In this document: piece by piece, positions 9,050-17,435 of the stretch
Numbering within the stretch: the first letter of the stretch is position 1
How the letters are laid out: each line of letters opens with the position of its first letter
From: Pyramidobacter sp. C12-8
GTDB lineage: Bacteria > Synergistota > Synergistia > Synergistales > Dethiosulfovibrionaceae
Assembly: GCF_002007215.1 (NCBI RefSeq)
Contig: NZ_MUHX01000010.1
Span: 28,899-92,898, forward strand
Length of the DNA stretch: 64,000 bases
Direction of reading: 5' to 3'
Position numbers and translations under genes: made by a program
Notes under the pieces: model-generated
Databases searched by the model: none
Told to the model about the DNA's origin: nothing
What the model saw: only the letters and a program-made list of their open reading frames with translations

Positions 9050-9880
9050 ATGAGAATTTTTATCAGCGCCGACATGGAAGGCGCCACGGGCGTCACGTCC
9101 ATCGCGCAGTGCGACAGCCGCCGTCCGGAATACGCTTTCGGCTGCAGGATGCAGCAGCGCGACGTGCTCGCGGCGGTGCGCGGCGCTCTGGACGGCGGCG
9201 CCGACGAGGTGATCGTCAACGACGCTCACAGTCACATGACCAATCTGGACATCGGCGAGTGGCCGAAGGGGGCGCGGCTGACCAGCGGCTCGCCCAAAAC
9301 GCTGGGCATGATGGAAGGCTTCGACGAGTGCGACGGCATCTTCTTCCTCTGTTACCATGCCATGGCCGGCACGCGGTGCGCGGTGCTGGATCACACCATC
9401 GATCCGAACGTGGTTTACAGCGTGAAACTGAACGGCCTTGAAGTGGGCGAGATCGGCATCAACGCCGCGGCCGCTTCCGGCAAAAAAATCCCCGTGGCGT
9501 TGGTGACCGGCGACGACGCCGCCTGCTGCGAAGCCCGCGCCCTGTGGGGCGACACAGCCGTCACCGCCGCGGTGAAAAAGGCTCGCGGCCGCCTGGCCGC
9601 GACCTGCCTGGGACCGGAAGAGACTTACAAGATCATTTACGACGCGGCCATCAAGGCGGCGCAGCTGGTGCGCGGCAAAAAAGCGCCCGTGCTGGACTTC
9701 GCTCCGTCCTGGATCGCCGAGATCGCTTTTCTCAAGACCGCTCAATGCGATGTCGCCGCAACGCTGCCGTTCGTCGAGCGCCTCGACGGCCGCCGCGTCC
9801 GCTTCGGCGGCTCCGACTCCGTGGAAATGCGCCGCTGCGTCAGCGCCGTGCTCGATCTGGCGGGGACCGCGCCATTCTAA
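9050..9880 (+). CDS. M55 family D-aminopeptidase (DppA-like)
   Basis: The 276-residue protein belongs to zinc peptidase family M55, whose characterised member, Bacillus DppA, releases D-amino acids from peptides. The metal ligands are visible: Asp8 and Glu10 in ADMEGATGV, His60 in NDAHSHM, His103 in CYHAM, and Glu134 in GEIGINA. No signal peptide is present, so it is cytoplasmic. It starts 7 bases after fumC stops and is closed by a terminator, so the two form a small operon. Its likely role is use of D-amino-acid-containing peptides, for example from cell wall turnover. Confidence 0.92.
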   Translation: MRIFISADMEGATGVTSIAQCDSRRPEYAFGCRMQQRDVLAAVRGALDGGADEVIVNDAHSHMTNLDIGEWPKGARLTSGSPKTLGMMEGFDECDGIFFLCYHAMAGTRCAVLDHTIDPNVVYSVKLNGLEVGEIGINAAAASGKKIPVALVTGDDAACCEARALWGDTAVTAAVKKARGRLAATCLGPEETYKIIYDAAIKAAQLVRGKKAPVLDFAPSWIAEIAFLKTAQCDVAATLPFVERLDGRRVRFGGSDSVEMRRCVSAVLDLAGTAPF

Positions 9881-9894
9881 CGCTGAAAGTATGG

Positions 9895-9929
9895 GCCGAT
9901 TCCGTCCGCGGCGACGGGATCGGCTTTTT
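9895..9929 (+). terminator. Terminator of the fumC/D-aminopeptidase operon
   Basis: A 12-bp stem (9895-9906 with 9913-9924, one G-T pair) and a six-base loop is followed by five T residues. Confidence 0.85.
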
Positions 9930-10071
9930 GCAGCCCATGAGATTCTGGGACAGGAGGCCGAAAAAACGTCGTTCCGCGCTGCAATAAGCCGTCAGCTTTT
10001 GTTCGGCGCGGCGCCCTTGTGTTCGAATTTTTGATGAAGAAACAGCGCGACAATCTTTGGGGGGATGGCAA

Positions 10072-11556
10072 TTGAAGACAGACTATGACGTGGTCGTCGT
10101 CGGAGGCGGCGTGGTGGGGTGCGCCGTGGCGCGGGGGCTGGCGCAGTATCGCATCGGCGCCTGTCTCGTCGAACGCGAGCTTGACGTGTCGCTCGGCACA
10201 AGCTGCCGCAACAGCGGCGTGCTCCACTCGGGCATCAACTACAAGCCGGGCACGCTCCGCGCTGAACTGGCCGTGCGCGGCAACGCCATGATGGACGATC
10301 TGTGCCGCGACTTGAAGGTGAAAATCCGGCGCATCGGCAAGCTGACAGTCGCCCTTGACAGAGACGATCTGCCCGGCATCGAACGTCTTCACGCTCAGGG
10401 GCAGGCCAACGGCGTGCCGGGCCTGGAGATCATCGGTCCGGCGCGCATGCGTCAGATCCAGCCCGACGTACAGGGGATCGCGGCGCTGTGGTCGCCGACC
10501 AGCGCGATCATCTCGCCTTACGGCCTGACGATCGCCCTCGCCGAAAACGCCAAGGCCAACGGCGTCGACATCCGTCTCGATTGGCCGGTGGCGAACGTGA
10601 ACGTGCTGCCGCAGGGGCGCGGCTTTGAAGTGAGAAACGATCGCGGCGACATGCTCACCTGCCGAGTGCTGGTGAATGCGGCGGGACTTTTTGCGGCGAA
10701 AATCTGCGAGATGGTGGGCATCGGGGATTATCGCATTTATCCCTGCCGCGGCGAATACTATGTGCTCGACAAGCGCCTCGGCGGTTCGTTGCGCACGCTG
10801 ATCTACCCCACGCCGAATCCGAAAAATCCCGGCCTGGGCATTCACCTGACGCCGACGGTGGACGGCAATATCCTTATCGGGCCGAGCGCCGATTATCAGG
10901 ATTCGCCTCGCTGGACCGGAAACGAAGCGCCGGTCATGGCGTCGCTGCGTGACGAAGGGCTCAAGCTGTTGCCCGACATCCACGTGTCCGATTATATCCG
11001 TACGTTCGCCGGCCTGCGCGCCAAGCGGACGCCGCCGGAAGTCGGCGGCAACGCCGATTTCGTGATCGAGGACCGCCCTGACGTGAAAGGCTTCATCAAC
11101 GTGCTCGGCATCGAGAGCCCGGGGCTGACCAGTTCTCCTGCGATCGCGGAGATGGTGCTCGGTTTTGTGGGAAATCATCTGGAACTGCGGCGCACCCCGG
11201 ATTTCAACGGCGCACGTCCTGGCAACGCTCTGTCGTTCAGCGAGCGCAGTCCCGAGGAACGCGCCGACATGATCGCTGCGGATCCGGATTACGGCGAAAT
11301 GATCTGTCGCTGCGAGGGCGTCAGCAAACGCGAAGTGCTGGACGCGCTCGACAATCCGCTGGGCGCGCGAGCCTTCGTCAGCCTCAAGTACCGTTCCCGC
11401 GTCTCCATGGGGCGATGCCAGGGCGGCTTCTGTTTTCCCCGTATCGTCCGCCTGCTGCGCGAGGAGTTCGATTGGGAGTGGGAGGACTTTGTGGATCACA
11501 GCGCTGCGTCCGCCATGTTTTCAGGCTGTGCGCTCGGCGGGGGTGAAGACCGGTGA
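10072..11556 (+). CDS. GlpA-like FAD-dependent oxidoreductase with BFD-type [2Fe-2S] domain
   Basis: The 494-residue protein resembles the anaerobic glycerol-3-phosphate dehydrogenase subunit A / L-2-hydroxyacid oxidase family. An N-terminal dinucleotide-binding motif (VVGGGVVGCAVARGL) starts near residue 8. A C-terminal BFD-like iron-sulfur domain is marked by MICRCEG and GRCQGGFC. TTG 10072 is chosen as start because GGGGGGA lies about 7 bases upstream; an earlier TTG at 10057 lacks a ribosome site. It overlaps the next gene by four bases (GTGA). No glycerol kinase or facilitator is nearby, so the substrate is not proven to be glycerol 3-phosphate. Confidence 0.88.
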   Translation: MKTDYDVVVVGGGVVGCAVARGLAQYRIGACLVERELDVSLGTSCRNSGVLHSGINYKPGTLRAELAVRGNAMMDDLCRDLKVKIRRIGKLTVALDRDDLPGIERLHAQGQANGVPGLEIIGPARMRQIQPDVQGIAALWSPTSAIISPYGLTIALAENAKANGVDIRLDWPVANVNVLPQGRGFEVRNDRGDMLTCRVLVNAAGLFAAKICEMVGIGDYRIYPCRGEYYVLDKRLGGSLRTLIYPTPNPKNPGLGIHLTPTVDGNILIGPSADYQDSPRWTGNEAPVMASLRDEGLKLLPDIHVSDYIRTFAGLRAKRTPPEVGGNADFVIEDRPDVKGFINVLGIESPGLTSSPAIAEMVLGFVGNHLELRRTPDFNGARPGNALSFSERSPEERADMIAADPDYGEMICRCEGVSKREVLDALDNPLGARAFVSLKYRSRVSMGRCQGGFCFPRIVRLLREEFDWEWEDFVDHSAASAMFSGCALGGGEDR

Positions 11557-12794
11557 TCGGGGAAAGACACTGCGGCGTCGCCGTGATCGGCGGCGGTCCC
11601 GCCGGCCTGGCGGCGGCCATCTCGGCCTGCGAGGCCGGTTGCCGCGACGTGGTACTGGTCGAGCGCGACCGGCTCTTGGGCGGTATTCTCAATCAGTGTA
11701 TCCATGACGGTTTCGGCCTGCATCGTTTCGGCGAGGCCATGACCGGTCCCGAGTACGCCCAGCGCGACATCGACCGCTTCGGCGAATTGGGGCTCGAGGC
11801 CATGACCGAGTCGATGGTATTGGAACTTTCGAAGGAGCGCGAGCTGCTCGTCAGCCGTCGCGGCGAGATGGTCCGACTCAGAGCGGACGCCGTCGTGCTG
11901 GCCATGGGGTGCCGCGAGCGCCCGCGCGGCGCTCTGTCGATCCCCGGCACGCGCCCGGCGGGCATTTACACGGCCGGGGCCGCGCAGAATCTTGTCAATC
12001 TCGAAAACCTGATGCCCGGCAAAAAGATCTGCATCCTCGGCTCCGGCGATATCGGCCTGATCATGGCACGCCGCATGACCTTGGAGGGAGCCGGCGTCGA
12101 GGCGGTTTTCGAACTGCTGCCCTACTCAAGCGGCCTGCCGCGCAACATCCAGCAATGTCTGAACGATTACGGCATTCCCCTTTATCTGAGCACGACCGTG
12201 ACCGATATTGTCGGCGACGACCGCCTCGAAGCCGTGCAGGTGTCGCGGGTGGACGAAAAACGCCGCCCCATCCCCGGTACGGAGCGGATTTTCGAGTGCG
12301 ATACTCTGTTGCTGTCCGTCGGGCTGATCCCCGAAAACGAACTGACGCGCATGGCCGGCATCGAAATGAATCCTGCGACCGGCGGTGCGGCGGTGGATGA
12401 CGACTTTATGACCAGCGTTCCCGGCATTTTCTCGTGCGGCAACGTGCTGCACGTGCACGATCTGGTGGATTGGGTCTCTCTGGAGGCGGCCGAAGCGGGG
12501 GCGCGCGCGGCGGCTTATGCTCTCGGACGATCTCCTTGCAGAGAGAGCATCGTCGTTCGTCCCGGCGCCGGCGTGCGTTACACTACGCCTTCGCGGATCA
12601 GCGGCGAAAAAGACGTGTCCATTGCGTTCCGTCTCGTCTCTCCCGGCCGTGACCGCTGTCTCGTCGTGAGCGCCGATGGCCGTGAGATCCTGCGCGAAAA
12701 ACGGGTGCGCCTTCATCCGGCCGTGATGGAACATCTCGGAGTCAGGGCCGCTGATCTGAAGGGCTGCTGCAGTTTGGAGGTGTCGGTGCAGTGA
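11553..12794 (+). CDS. GlpB-like NAD(P)/FAD-dependent oxidoreductase
   Basis: The 413-residue flavoprotein has an N-terminal FAD motif (VIGGGPAGLAAAISA) and a second nucleotide-binding motif (ICILGSGDIGLIMARRM) near residue 152, the layout of pyridine nucleotide-disulfide reductases that lack the redox disulfide. It starts with GTG 11553, overlapping the upstream stop codon, and its own stop overlaps the next start in the same GTGA arrangement, so the three proteins are translationally coupled and likely form one complex. It probably passes electrons between the GlpA-like subunit and an NAD-linked or iron-sulfur partner. Confidence 0.88.
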   Translation: MIGERHCGVAVIGGGPAGLAAAISACEAGCRDVVLVERDRLLGGILNQCIHDGFGLHRFGEAMTGPEYAQRDIDRFGELGLEAMTESMVLELSKERELLVSRRGEMVRLRADAVVLAMGCRERPRGALSIPGTRPAGIYTAGAAQNLVNLENLMPGKKICILGSGDIGLIMARRMTLEGAGVEAVFELLPYSSGLPRNIQQCLNDYGIPLYLSTTVTDIVGDDRLEAVQVSRVDEKRRPIPGTERIFECDTLLLSVGLIPENELTRMAGIEMNPATGGAAVDDDFMTSVPGIFSCGNVLHVHDLVDWVSLEAAEAGARAAAYALGRSPCRESIVVRPGAGVRYTTPSRISGEKDVSIAFRLVSPGRDRCLVVSADGREILREKRVRLHPAVMEHLGVRAADLKGCCSLEVSVQ

Positions 12795-13171
12795 GCGAAC
12801 GCCGCGAATATACTTGTATCGTCTGTCCCAATGGCTGTCCTCTGCAAGTCGAGACGAGCGGCGGCGAAAAAGCGAAGCTTGTTTCGGTGACGGGCAATCT
12901 GTGTCCGCGCGGCGCCAGATGGGCGAAGCAGGAAGTGGAGGACCCGCGCCGTACCATTGCCACGAACGTGCTGGTGGAGGGCGGCACGCTGCCCGTGGCG
13001 AGCGTGCGCACGCTTGATGCCGTCCCGTTGAAGGACATCATGGCCGTGCGCGAAAGCCTGAAAGGAATCGTGCTCCATGCGCCGGTCCGGGCGGGCGACA
13101 TCGTGGCCGATCATCCGGCCGGAGTCCCTTGCCGCGTCGCCGTCACGCGCCATGTGCCTCGCAAGGGCTGA
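12791..13171 (+). CDS. DUF1667 domain protein, small iron-sulfur partner
   Basis: The 126-residue protein has cysteines in CIVCPNGCPL near the N-terminus and a further one in GNLCPRGARWAKQE. This pattern resembles the [4Fe-4S] segment of molybdopterin oxidoreductases and is typical of DUF1667. It is the third gene of an overlapping operon with the two flavoproteins. Members of this family usually sit next to GlpA/GlpB-like genes, where they seem to take the place of the membrane-anchored GlpC subunit. It has no membrane segment. The start is GTG 12791. Confidence 0.85.
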   Translation: MSERREYTCIVCPNGCPLQVETSGGEKAKLVSVTGNLCPRGARWAKQEVEDPRRTIATNVLVEGGTLPVASVRTLDAVPLKDIMAVRESLKGIVLHAPVRAGDIVADHPAGVPCRVAVTRHVPRKG

Positions 13172-13201
13172 TTTTTCGTGATGAAATAGAATTTATGAAG
13201 T

Positions 13202-13243
13202 AAGGGGCTTGCGAAAATTCCGGATGGATTTCGCGAGCCCCTT
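13202..13243 (+). terminator. Terminator of the flavoprotein operon
   Basis: A 15-bp stem with one G-T pair (13202-13216 with 13229-13243) encloses a 12-base loop. The following T-run is short (CTTTG). Confidence 0.65.
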
Positions 13244-13249
13244 TGTATT

Positions 13250-13495
13250 CGCACCGGTTGATTCTAAACTCTTGATAAAAAAACTTAACATGGCCCGCTG
13301 GCCCCCCGAGGGCGCTCTGGCGCTCAGGACGATCTCGCCTGCGGCGCAGTTCGTGGTGCGGATCTCCCTCGAGGCGCTCTCCCTGCCCAGCGTTTCAATC
13401 AAGAAGGAGTACAAGATTTTTGGAAGGCGGGGCGGCGGATTTGTCATTGAACACGACGCAAGAAATCCCGTTCTTATTGACAGGAAAGAAATCAG
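13250..13495. other. Intergenic stretch without a convincing gene, coding-like on the minus strand
   Basis: No start with a ribosome site fits either strand. The minus-strand frame covering about 13260-13390 reads like protein (ASREIRTTNCAAGEIVLSAR and onward) and is GC-rich, but it has no proper start or stop context. It may be a dispersed repeat or gene remnant. No tandem structure is visible. Confidence 0.4.
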
Positions 13496-13526
13496 TTGTT
13501 AGAATCTCGGTAAGTTATGTATAACT
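13496..13526 (+). promoter_or_regulatory. Candidate feo promoter with palindromic metalloregulator operator
   Basis: TTGTTA (13496-13501), an 18-base spacer and TATAAC (13520-13525) form a plausible promoter. A perfect inverted repeat AGTTAT-GT-ATAACT (13513-13526) covers the -10 box; extended to TAAGTTATGTATAACTAA, it resembles in outline the AT-rich operators of DtxR/MntR-type regulators. It lies 377 bases upstream of feoA. The rest of 13527-13902 shows no gene. Confidence 0.35.
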
Positions 13527-13902
13527 AACTCATGTCGGATTCCTGATGATTCCGGAAAGCGGTGGATGCTTTGTTCCGAATTCAGTTGATTGCCATCGGT
13601 ACGGTCAAGCGAGCGACTGCCGCGGAACGAAAAAGACTCATCGAGCGTGGGCTCGCTGCACGGAACGGGATCGCGCTTCTGTGACGATGATGCGCCTGTT
13701 TTGAACAGAAAAATGCATCGGCTCTGAAGCATTGCATCGTGAGAAAGCAGGAAAAAGACAAAGAACAAGAGATCCGCCGTCGATAAGTTCCATTAAGAAT
13801 TCAGTAAGAATACGAATGTGCGCATGCGGAGACCCAGTGCAGGATCCGAGACGGGAAGGTCTCTCCGAAAAACGAATGCCGCGCAGTCTCAGGAGGTTTC
13901 CC

Positions 13903-14136
13903 ATGTTCCCTCTCTCTTTGGCGCCGCTGAACGTCGATCTGAAAATCGTCAATCCCGGCGGCGACGCAAGAATGTCCAAGCGCCTCGAAAGCCTGGGATT
14001 GAGCGAAGGCAGCATCCTCACCCTTCTGCAGGAACGGGACGGCGACGTCATCGTCCGGCCGGCGGGAGGCGCGAGCAGCCTGGCGCTGGACCAAAACGTC
14101 GCCGCGCGCCTGATGGTGACCGTGAACGACTCGTAA
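13903..14136 (+). CDS. feoA: FeoA family protein (first copy)
   Basis: The 77-residue SH3-like cytoplasmic protein is a partner of the ferrous iron transporter FeoB. The ATG at 13903 follows AGGAGG (13891-13896). The pattern ARMSKRLESLGLSEGSILTLL is typical of FeoA (small residues, then LGL/MGL and G-x-I). It starts a rightward operon of seven genes. It differs clearly from the second FeoA, so the pair is not a recent duplication. Confidence 0.88.
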   Translation: MFPLSLAPLNVDLKIVNPGGDARMSKRLESLGLSEGSILTLLQERDGDVIVRPAGGASSLALDQNVAARLMVTVNDS

Positions 14137-14224
14137 TTTTTCGCGGGGCCGGCGGGAAGATGGACCGCGTGCGCGGCGGAAATTCCGAACGCACGCTTTT
14201 ACTGTTTCGAGAGAGGTGCAGACG

Positions 14225-14458
14225 ATGAACGAAACGACGTTGGCGGAACTGGCTCCGGGAGAATCGGGGCGAATCGTGAAGATCGAGGGCAAAGGGATCC
14301 TCGCCCAGAGGCTGGTGGACATGGGGCTGTATCCCGGCGTCGCCGCGAAGGTCGTCCGCCGCGCGCCCCTCGGCGACCCGATCGAGGTGGACGCCGAAGG
14401 CGCGCTGGTCAATCTGCGCCGCGAAGAAGCGCGTTTCGTGAAAGTGAAAAAACTCTGA
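14225..14458 (+). CDS. feoA: FeoA family protein (second copy)
   Basis: The 77-residue protein has the canonical FeoA core LAQRLVDMGLYPGVAAKVVRRAPLGDPIEV. ATG 14225 is chosen over GTG 14216 because AGAGAGG lies 7 bases before it. The stop TGA overlaps the feoB start ATG by one base (TGATG), so the two are translationally coupled. This copy is more conventional than the first and probably acts directly on FeoB. Confidence 0.93.
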   Translation: MNETTLAELAPGESGRIVKIEGKGILAQRLVDMGLYPGVAAKVVRRAPLGDPIEVDAEGALVNLRREEARFVKVKKL

Positions 14459-16962
14459 TGGCAAAGAAGATCATCGCCCTCGCGGGACAGCCGAACTGCG
14501 GCAAATCGACCGTCTTCAACAGCCTGACGGGAGCGAAACAGTTCGTGGCCAATTATCCCGGCGTCACCGTCGACAAGATGATGGGCTGGTATAAACGAAA
14601 CGGCGAAGACGTGGAAGTCATCGACCTTCCCGGCACGTACAGCCTGACCTCCTATTCCCCCGAAGAGCGCGTCACGCGCGACGTGCTCCTCCACGAGCCG
14701 CTTTCCGCCGTCGTGAACGTCATGGACGCCGCCAACCTGAAGCGCAGCCTGTACCTGACGCTCCAGCTTCTGGAGATGGAGATCCCCCTCATTCTCGACC
14801 TGAACATGATGGACGTGGCCGAAAAGCTGGGCGTCTCCATCGACGTTCCGGGACTTTCGCGGGAACTCGGCGCGCCGGTCGTGACGACGGCCATCACCCA
14901 GGGGCGCGGCCGCGAAGATCTGCTGCAGGCCGTCGCCGACATGTCGCAGTCCGGCGTCCGCGCCAGCCTCGCCGTTTGCGAGCTCTATCCCGACCTGAAA
15001 GACGCCCTGGACGATCTGGAGGGCCTGTTGAACCGCGAAGAGAGTCTGAAGGGCGCCTTCCCCATTTCGTGGCTCGCCGTCAAACTGATGGAAGGGGATC
15101 CCGCCGTCGCCGCGCTGCTGCGCGGCAAAGCGAAAGGGAGCGCGTCCGTCCTTGCGCGGGCGGAAGAATGGCGCGCGCGGTTCGAGCGGGAAAAGGGCGT
15201 GAGCGCCGACATCTACGTTTCAGGCCAGCGCAGCCGCCGGGCGGCGGCCATCGCCAAACGCCTCGCGGCCAAAAAGGAGGCCGCGAAAGCGCCGCTCTCC
15301 GAGCGCATTGACCGGGCCGTCTGCAACAAGTTCTTCGGCCCCGTCTTTCTGCTTTTCGTCATTTACGGATTCTATTACCTTTCCTTTATCCAGGGCTACA
15401 ATCTCACCCACTACACATGGCCCGTCCTCGCCGGCGTCCGCAGCTTTGCGGAACGTATCCTTCCCCAGCCCGGGCTCATAGACGTTCCCATCGTGCGGGA
15501 ATTCGTGCTCTGGATCGTGGATAACCTGAACGCGCTCTTCAACTACATCCCGATCTTCTTCATCCTCTTCGCGCTCATCGCCGTGCTGGAGGACAGCGGC
15601 TACATGCCGCGCATCGCGTTCGTCCTGGACCGTATCCTCAGCCGCTTCGGGCTGCACGGGCAGTCAACGCTGCCGATGATCCTCGGCGGCGTGGTCCTGG
15701 GCGGCTGCGCCGTTCCGGCGGTCATGGCCACCAAGGGAATCCCCGACGAAAAGTCGAAGCTGGCGACGATCCTGACGCTCCCCATGCTCAACTGTCAGGC
15801 CAAGCTGCCCTTGTACTTCCTGCTCATCGGCATCTACTTCAACGAGACGGTGCATCTGCCCCTGCTGGGGAACGTCAACCAGCAGGCCATCGTCATCGTC
15901 TTCATTCAGACGATCAGCCTGCTCTTCGTGCTGCCCATCGCCAAGATCCTTTCAATGACGGTGCTGAAGCACAAGGAAACGGCGCCGTTCATCATGGAGA
16001 TGCCGCCCTATCACATCCCCACGCTTCGCGGCGTTTTAGGGCGGGCGGTCGAGCGGATCTGGCTGTACGTCCGCAAGATTACCACCGTCGTCGCTGCGGT
16101 CGCCGTGGTCCTCTTCGTCCTGCTGCGCTTCCCCGGCCTGTCCCCGGAACGCGAAGCCCATTACGAGGCGGAGAAAGACCGGGCCGTCCAAGTTTTTCTC
16201 GATGCGGCGAAGAACAAAAAATTCGGACGAAATCTCACGAACGAAGACGATGTCCTCAACCTGATCCTCTACCAGCAGGGTTACCGGGAATTACTCAAGT
16301 CCGGGGCCTCCGCCGAGAAGAAAAGGGCCTACGGACTCACGAATCCCGACTTTTTCGAGATCATCCAGAACAGGAAGGATCCTGAAGCGAAGGCGCTCGA
16401 AAAGGAGCTCAAAAAGCTGATCGTTTTCCGAACGAACGCGCTGACGGCCATCCGCAAGGAACGCATCGACAACAGCCTGCTCGGCAAGGCCGGCCGCGCG
16501 CTGGAACCTATTTCACGCTACGCCGGCTTCAACTGGCGCGTCAACGTCGCCGTGCTCAGCACCCTGGCGGCCAAGGAGAACAGCGTCTCCACGCTGGGCG
16601 CCCTTTACATCAAGGAAGCGGACGACGGCGAAGCGAAGAACGCCGACACGCTGGAACAGCGTATGAAACGGCAGGAGGAAGACCTCACGCCGCTGCACGC
16701 GATGGCTCTGATGCTCTTCATGGTGCTCTGTCCGCCCTGTCTGCCCACGATCATGGCCATCCGCGTGCAGACCGGCTCCACCAAATGGATGCTCTTCGCC
16801 TTTTTCGTGCCGCTCATTCTCGGGCTGCTCGCCGCCGTGCTCGTTTTTTCCGGCGGCTCCGCCCTCGGCCTGACCGGATTTCAGGCGATGTGGATCTTCT
16901 ACCTGATCCCGCTGACCCTGACGATCCTGCTGGGGCTGATCAAGACCAAGAGGACCTATTGA
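14458..16962 (+). CDS. feoB: Ferrous iron transporter FeoB
   Basis: The 834-residue inner-membrane Fe(II) transporter has an N-terminal G-protein domain: G1 GQPNCGKST at residues 10-18, G3 DLPGT near 60, and the G4-like NMMD. A GDP-dissociation-inhibitor-like helical region follows to about residue 285. The membrane part has the two gate regions with GGCAVPAVMATKG near 418 and CPPCLPTI near the C-terminus. A charged insertion of about 110 residues sits between membrane helices (about 565-675). Length is at the upper end for the family. It forms the core of the operon with two FeoA proteins. Confidence 0.97.
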   Translation: MAKKIIALAGQPNCGKSTVFNSLTGAKQFVANYPGVTVDKMMGWYKRNGEDVEVIDLPGTYSLTSYSPEERVTRDVLLHEPLSAVVNVMDAANLKRSLYLTLQLLEMEIPLILDLNMMDVAEKLGVSIDVPGLSRELGAPVVTTAITQGRGREDLLQAVADMSQSGVRASLAVCELYPDLKDALDDLEGLLNREESLKGAFPISWLAVKLMEGDPAVAALLRGKAKGSASVLARAEEWRARFEREKGVSADIYVSGQRSRRAAAIAKRLAAKKEAAKAPLSERIDRAVCNKFFGPVFLLFVIYGFYYLSFIQGYNLTHYTWPVLAGVRSFAERILPQPGLIDVPIVREFVLWIVDNLNALFNYIPIFFILFALIAVLEDSGYMPRIAFVLDRILSRFGLHGQSTLPMILGGVVLGGCAVPAVMATKGIPDEKSKLATILTLPMLNCQAKLPLYFLLIGIYFNETVHLPLLGNVNQQAIVIVFIQTISLLFVLPIAKILSMTVLKHKETAPFIMEMPPYHIPTLRGVLGRAVERIWLYVRKITTVVAAVAVVLFVLLRFPGLSPEREAHYEAEKDRAVQVFLDAAKNKKFGRNLTNEDDVLNLILYQQGYRELLKSGASAEKKRAYGLTNPDFFEIIQNRKDPEAKALEKELKKLIVFRTNALTAIRKERIDNSLLGKAGRALEPISRYAGFNWRVNVAVLSTLAAKENSVSTLGALYIKEADDGEAKNADTLEQRMKRQEEDLTPLHAMALMLFMVLCPPCLPTIMAIRVQTGSTKWMLFAFFVPLILGLLAAVLVFSGGSALGLTGFQAMWIFYLIPLTLTILLGLIKTKRTY

Positions 16963-17053
16963 CCTGTCCCGAAAAGGCGCGCATATACTGCGGCAGACTG
17001 CGGCATTCCCCGCCGCTGGACTGACATACAAAATTCAAACGGAGGTTTTGAGG

Positions 17054-17374
17054 ATGAACAGAAAGTTATGGACTGGCGTGATAACGGCCGTCTTCATCGC
17101 GGCGCTCGCAGGCGCCGCTCTGGCCCATACCCCGCTTTTCTCCTGCTGGGACAACGGCGACGGCACGCTCTCGTGCGAGGGCGGCTTCTCCGACGGTTCC
17201 TCGGCCGCGAACATCCCCATCCGCGTCACCGACGAGAAGGACGCCGTTGTGTTCGAGGGCAAGCTGGACGAGAGCGGCGAGCTGACGTTCGACAAGCCGC
17301 AGGGAGCCTTTTCCGTCACCTTCGACGGCGGCCCCGGGCACACGCTCACCGTCAAAAGCGGCGACATCAAGTAA
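17054..17374 (+). CDS. Small periplasmic protein, NikL-like, mature N-terminal His
   Basis: The 106-residue precursor has a clear signal peptide with an A-L-A cleavage site after residue 24, leaving a mature chain that starts His25-Thr-Pro-Leu-Phe. The rest resembles the small periplasmic component NikL of CbiM-type nickel/cobalt importers: a compact beta domain with EGGFSDGSSAANIPIRV and a GKLDESGELTF stretch. ATG 17054 follows GGAGG at 17041. It lies directly after feoB and before two DUF4198 proteins, which suggests a role in metal capture for Feo. The family assignment is by pattern only. Confidence 0.75.
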   Translation: MNRKLWTGVITAVFIAALAGAALAHTPLFSCWDNGDGTLSCEGGFSDGSSAANIPIRVTDEKDAVVFEGKLDESGELTFDKPQGAFSVTFDGGPGHTLTVKSGDIK

Positions 17375-17435
17375 GGCGGCCTGAGTGAATCAGGCCAGGA
17401 TACTGATTTCAAAAAAGAAAAGGAGCGTATCGTAC

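Noticed and set aside
13209..13502. Plus-strand 97-codon frame after the flavoprotein operon
   Set aside because: Its start lies inside the terminator hairpin and no ribosome site precedes it.
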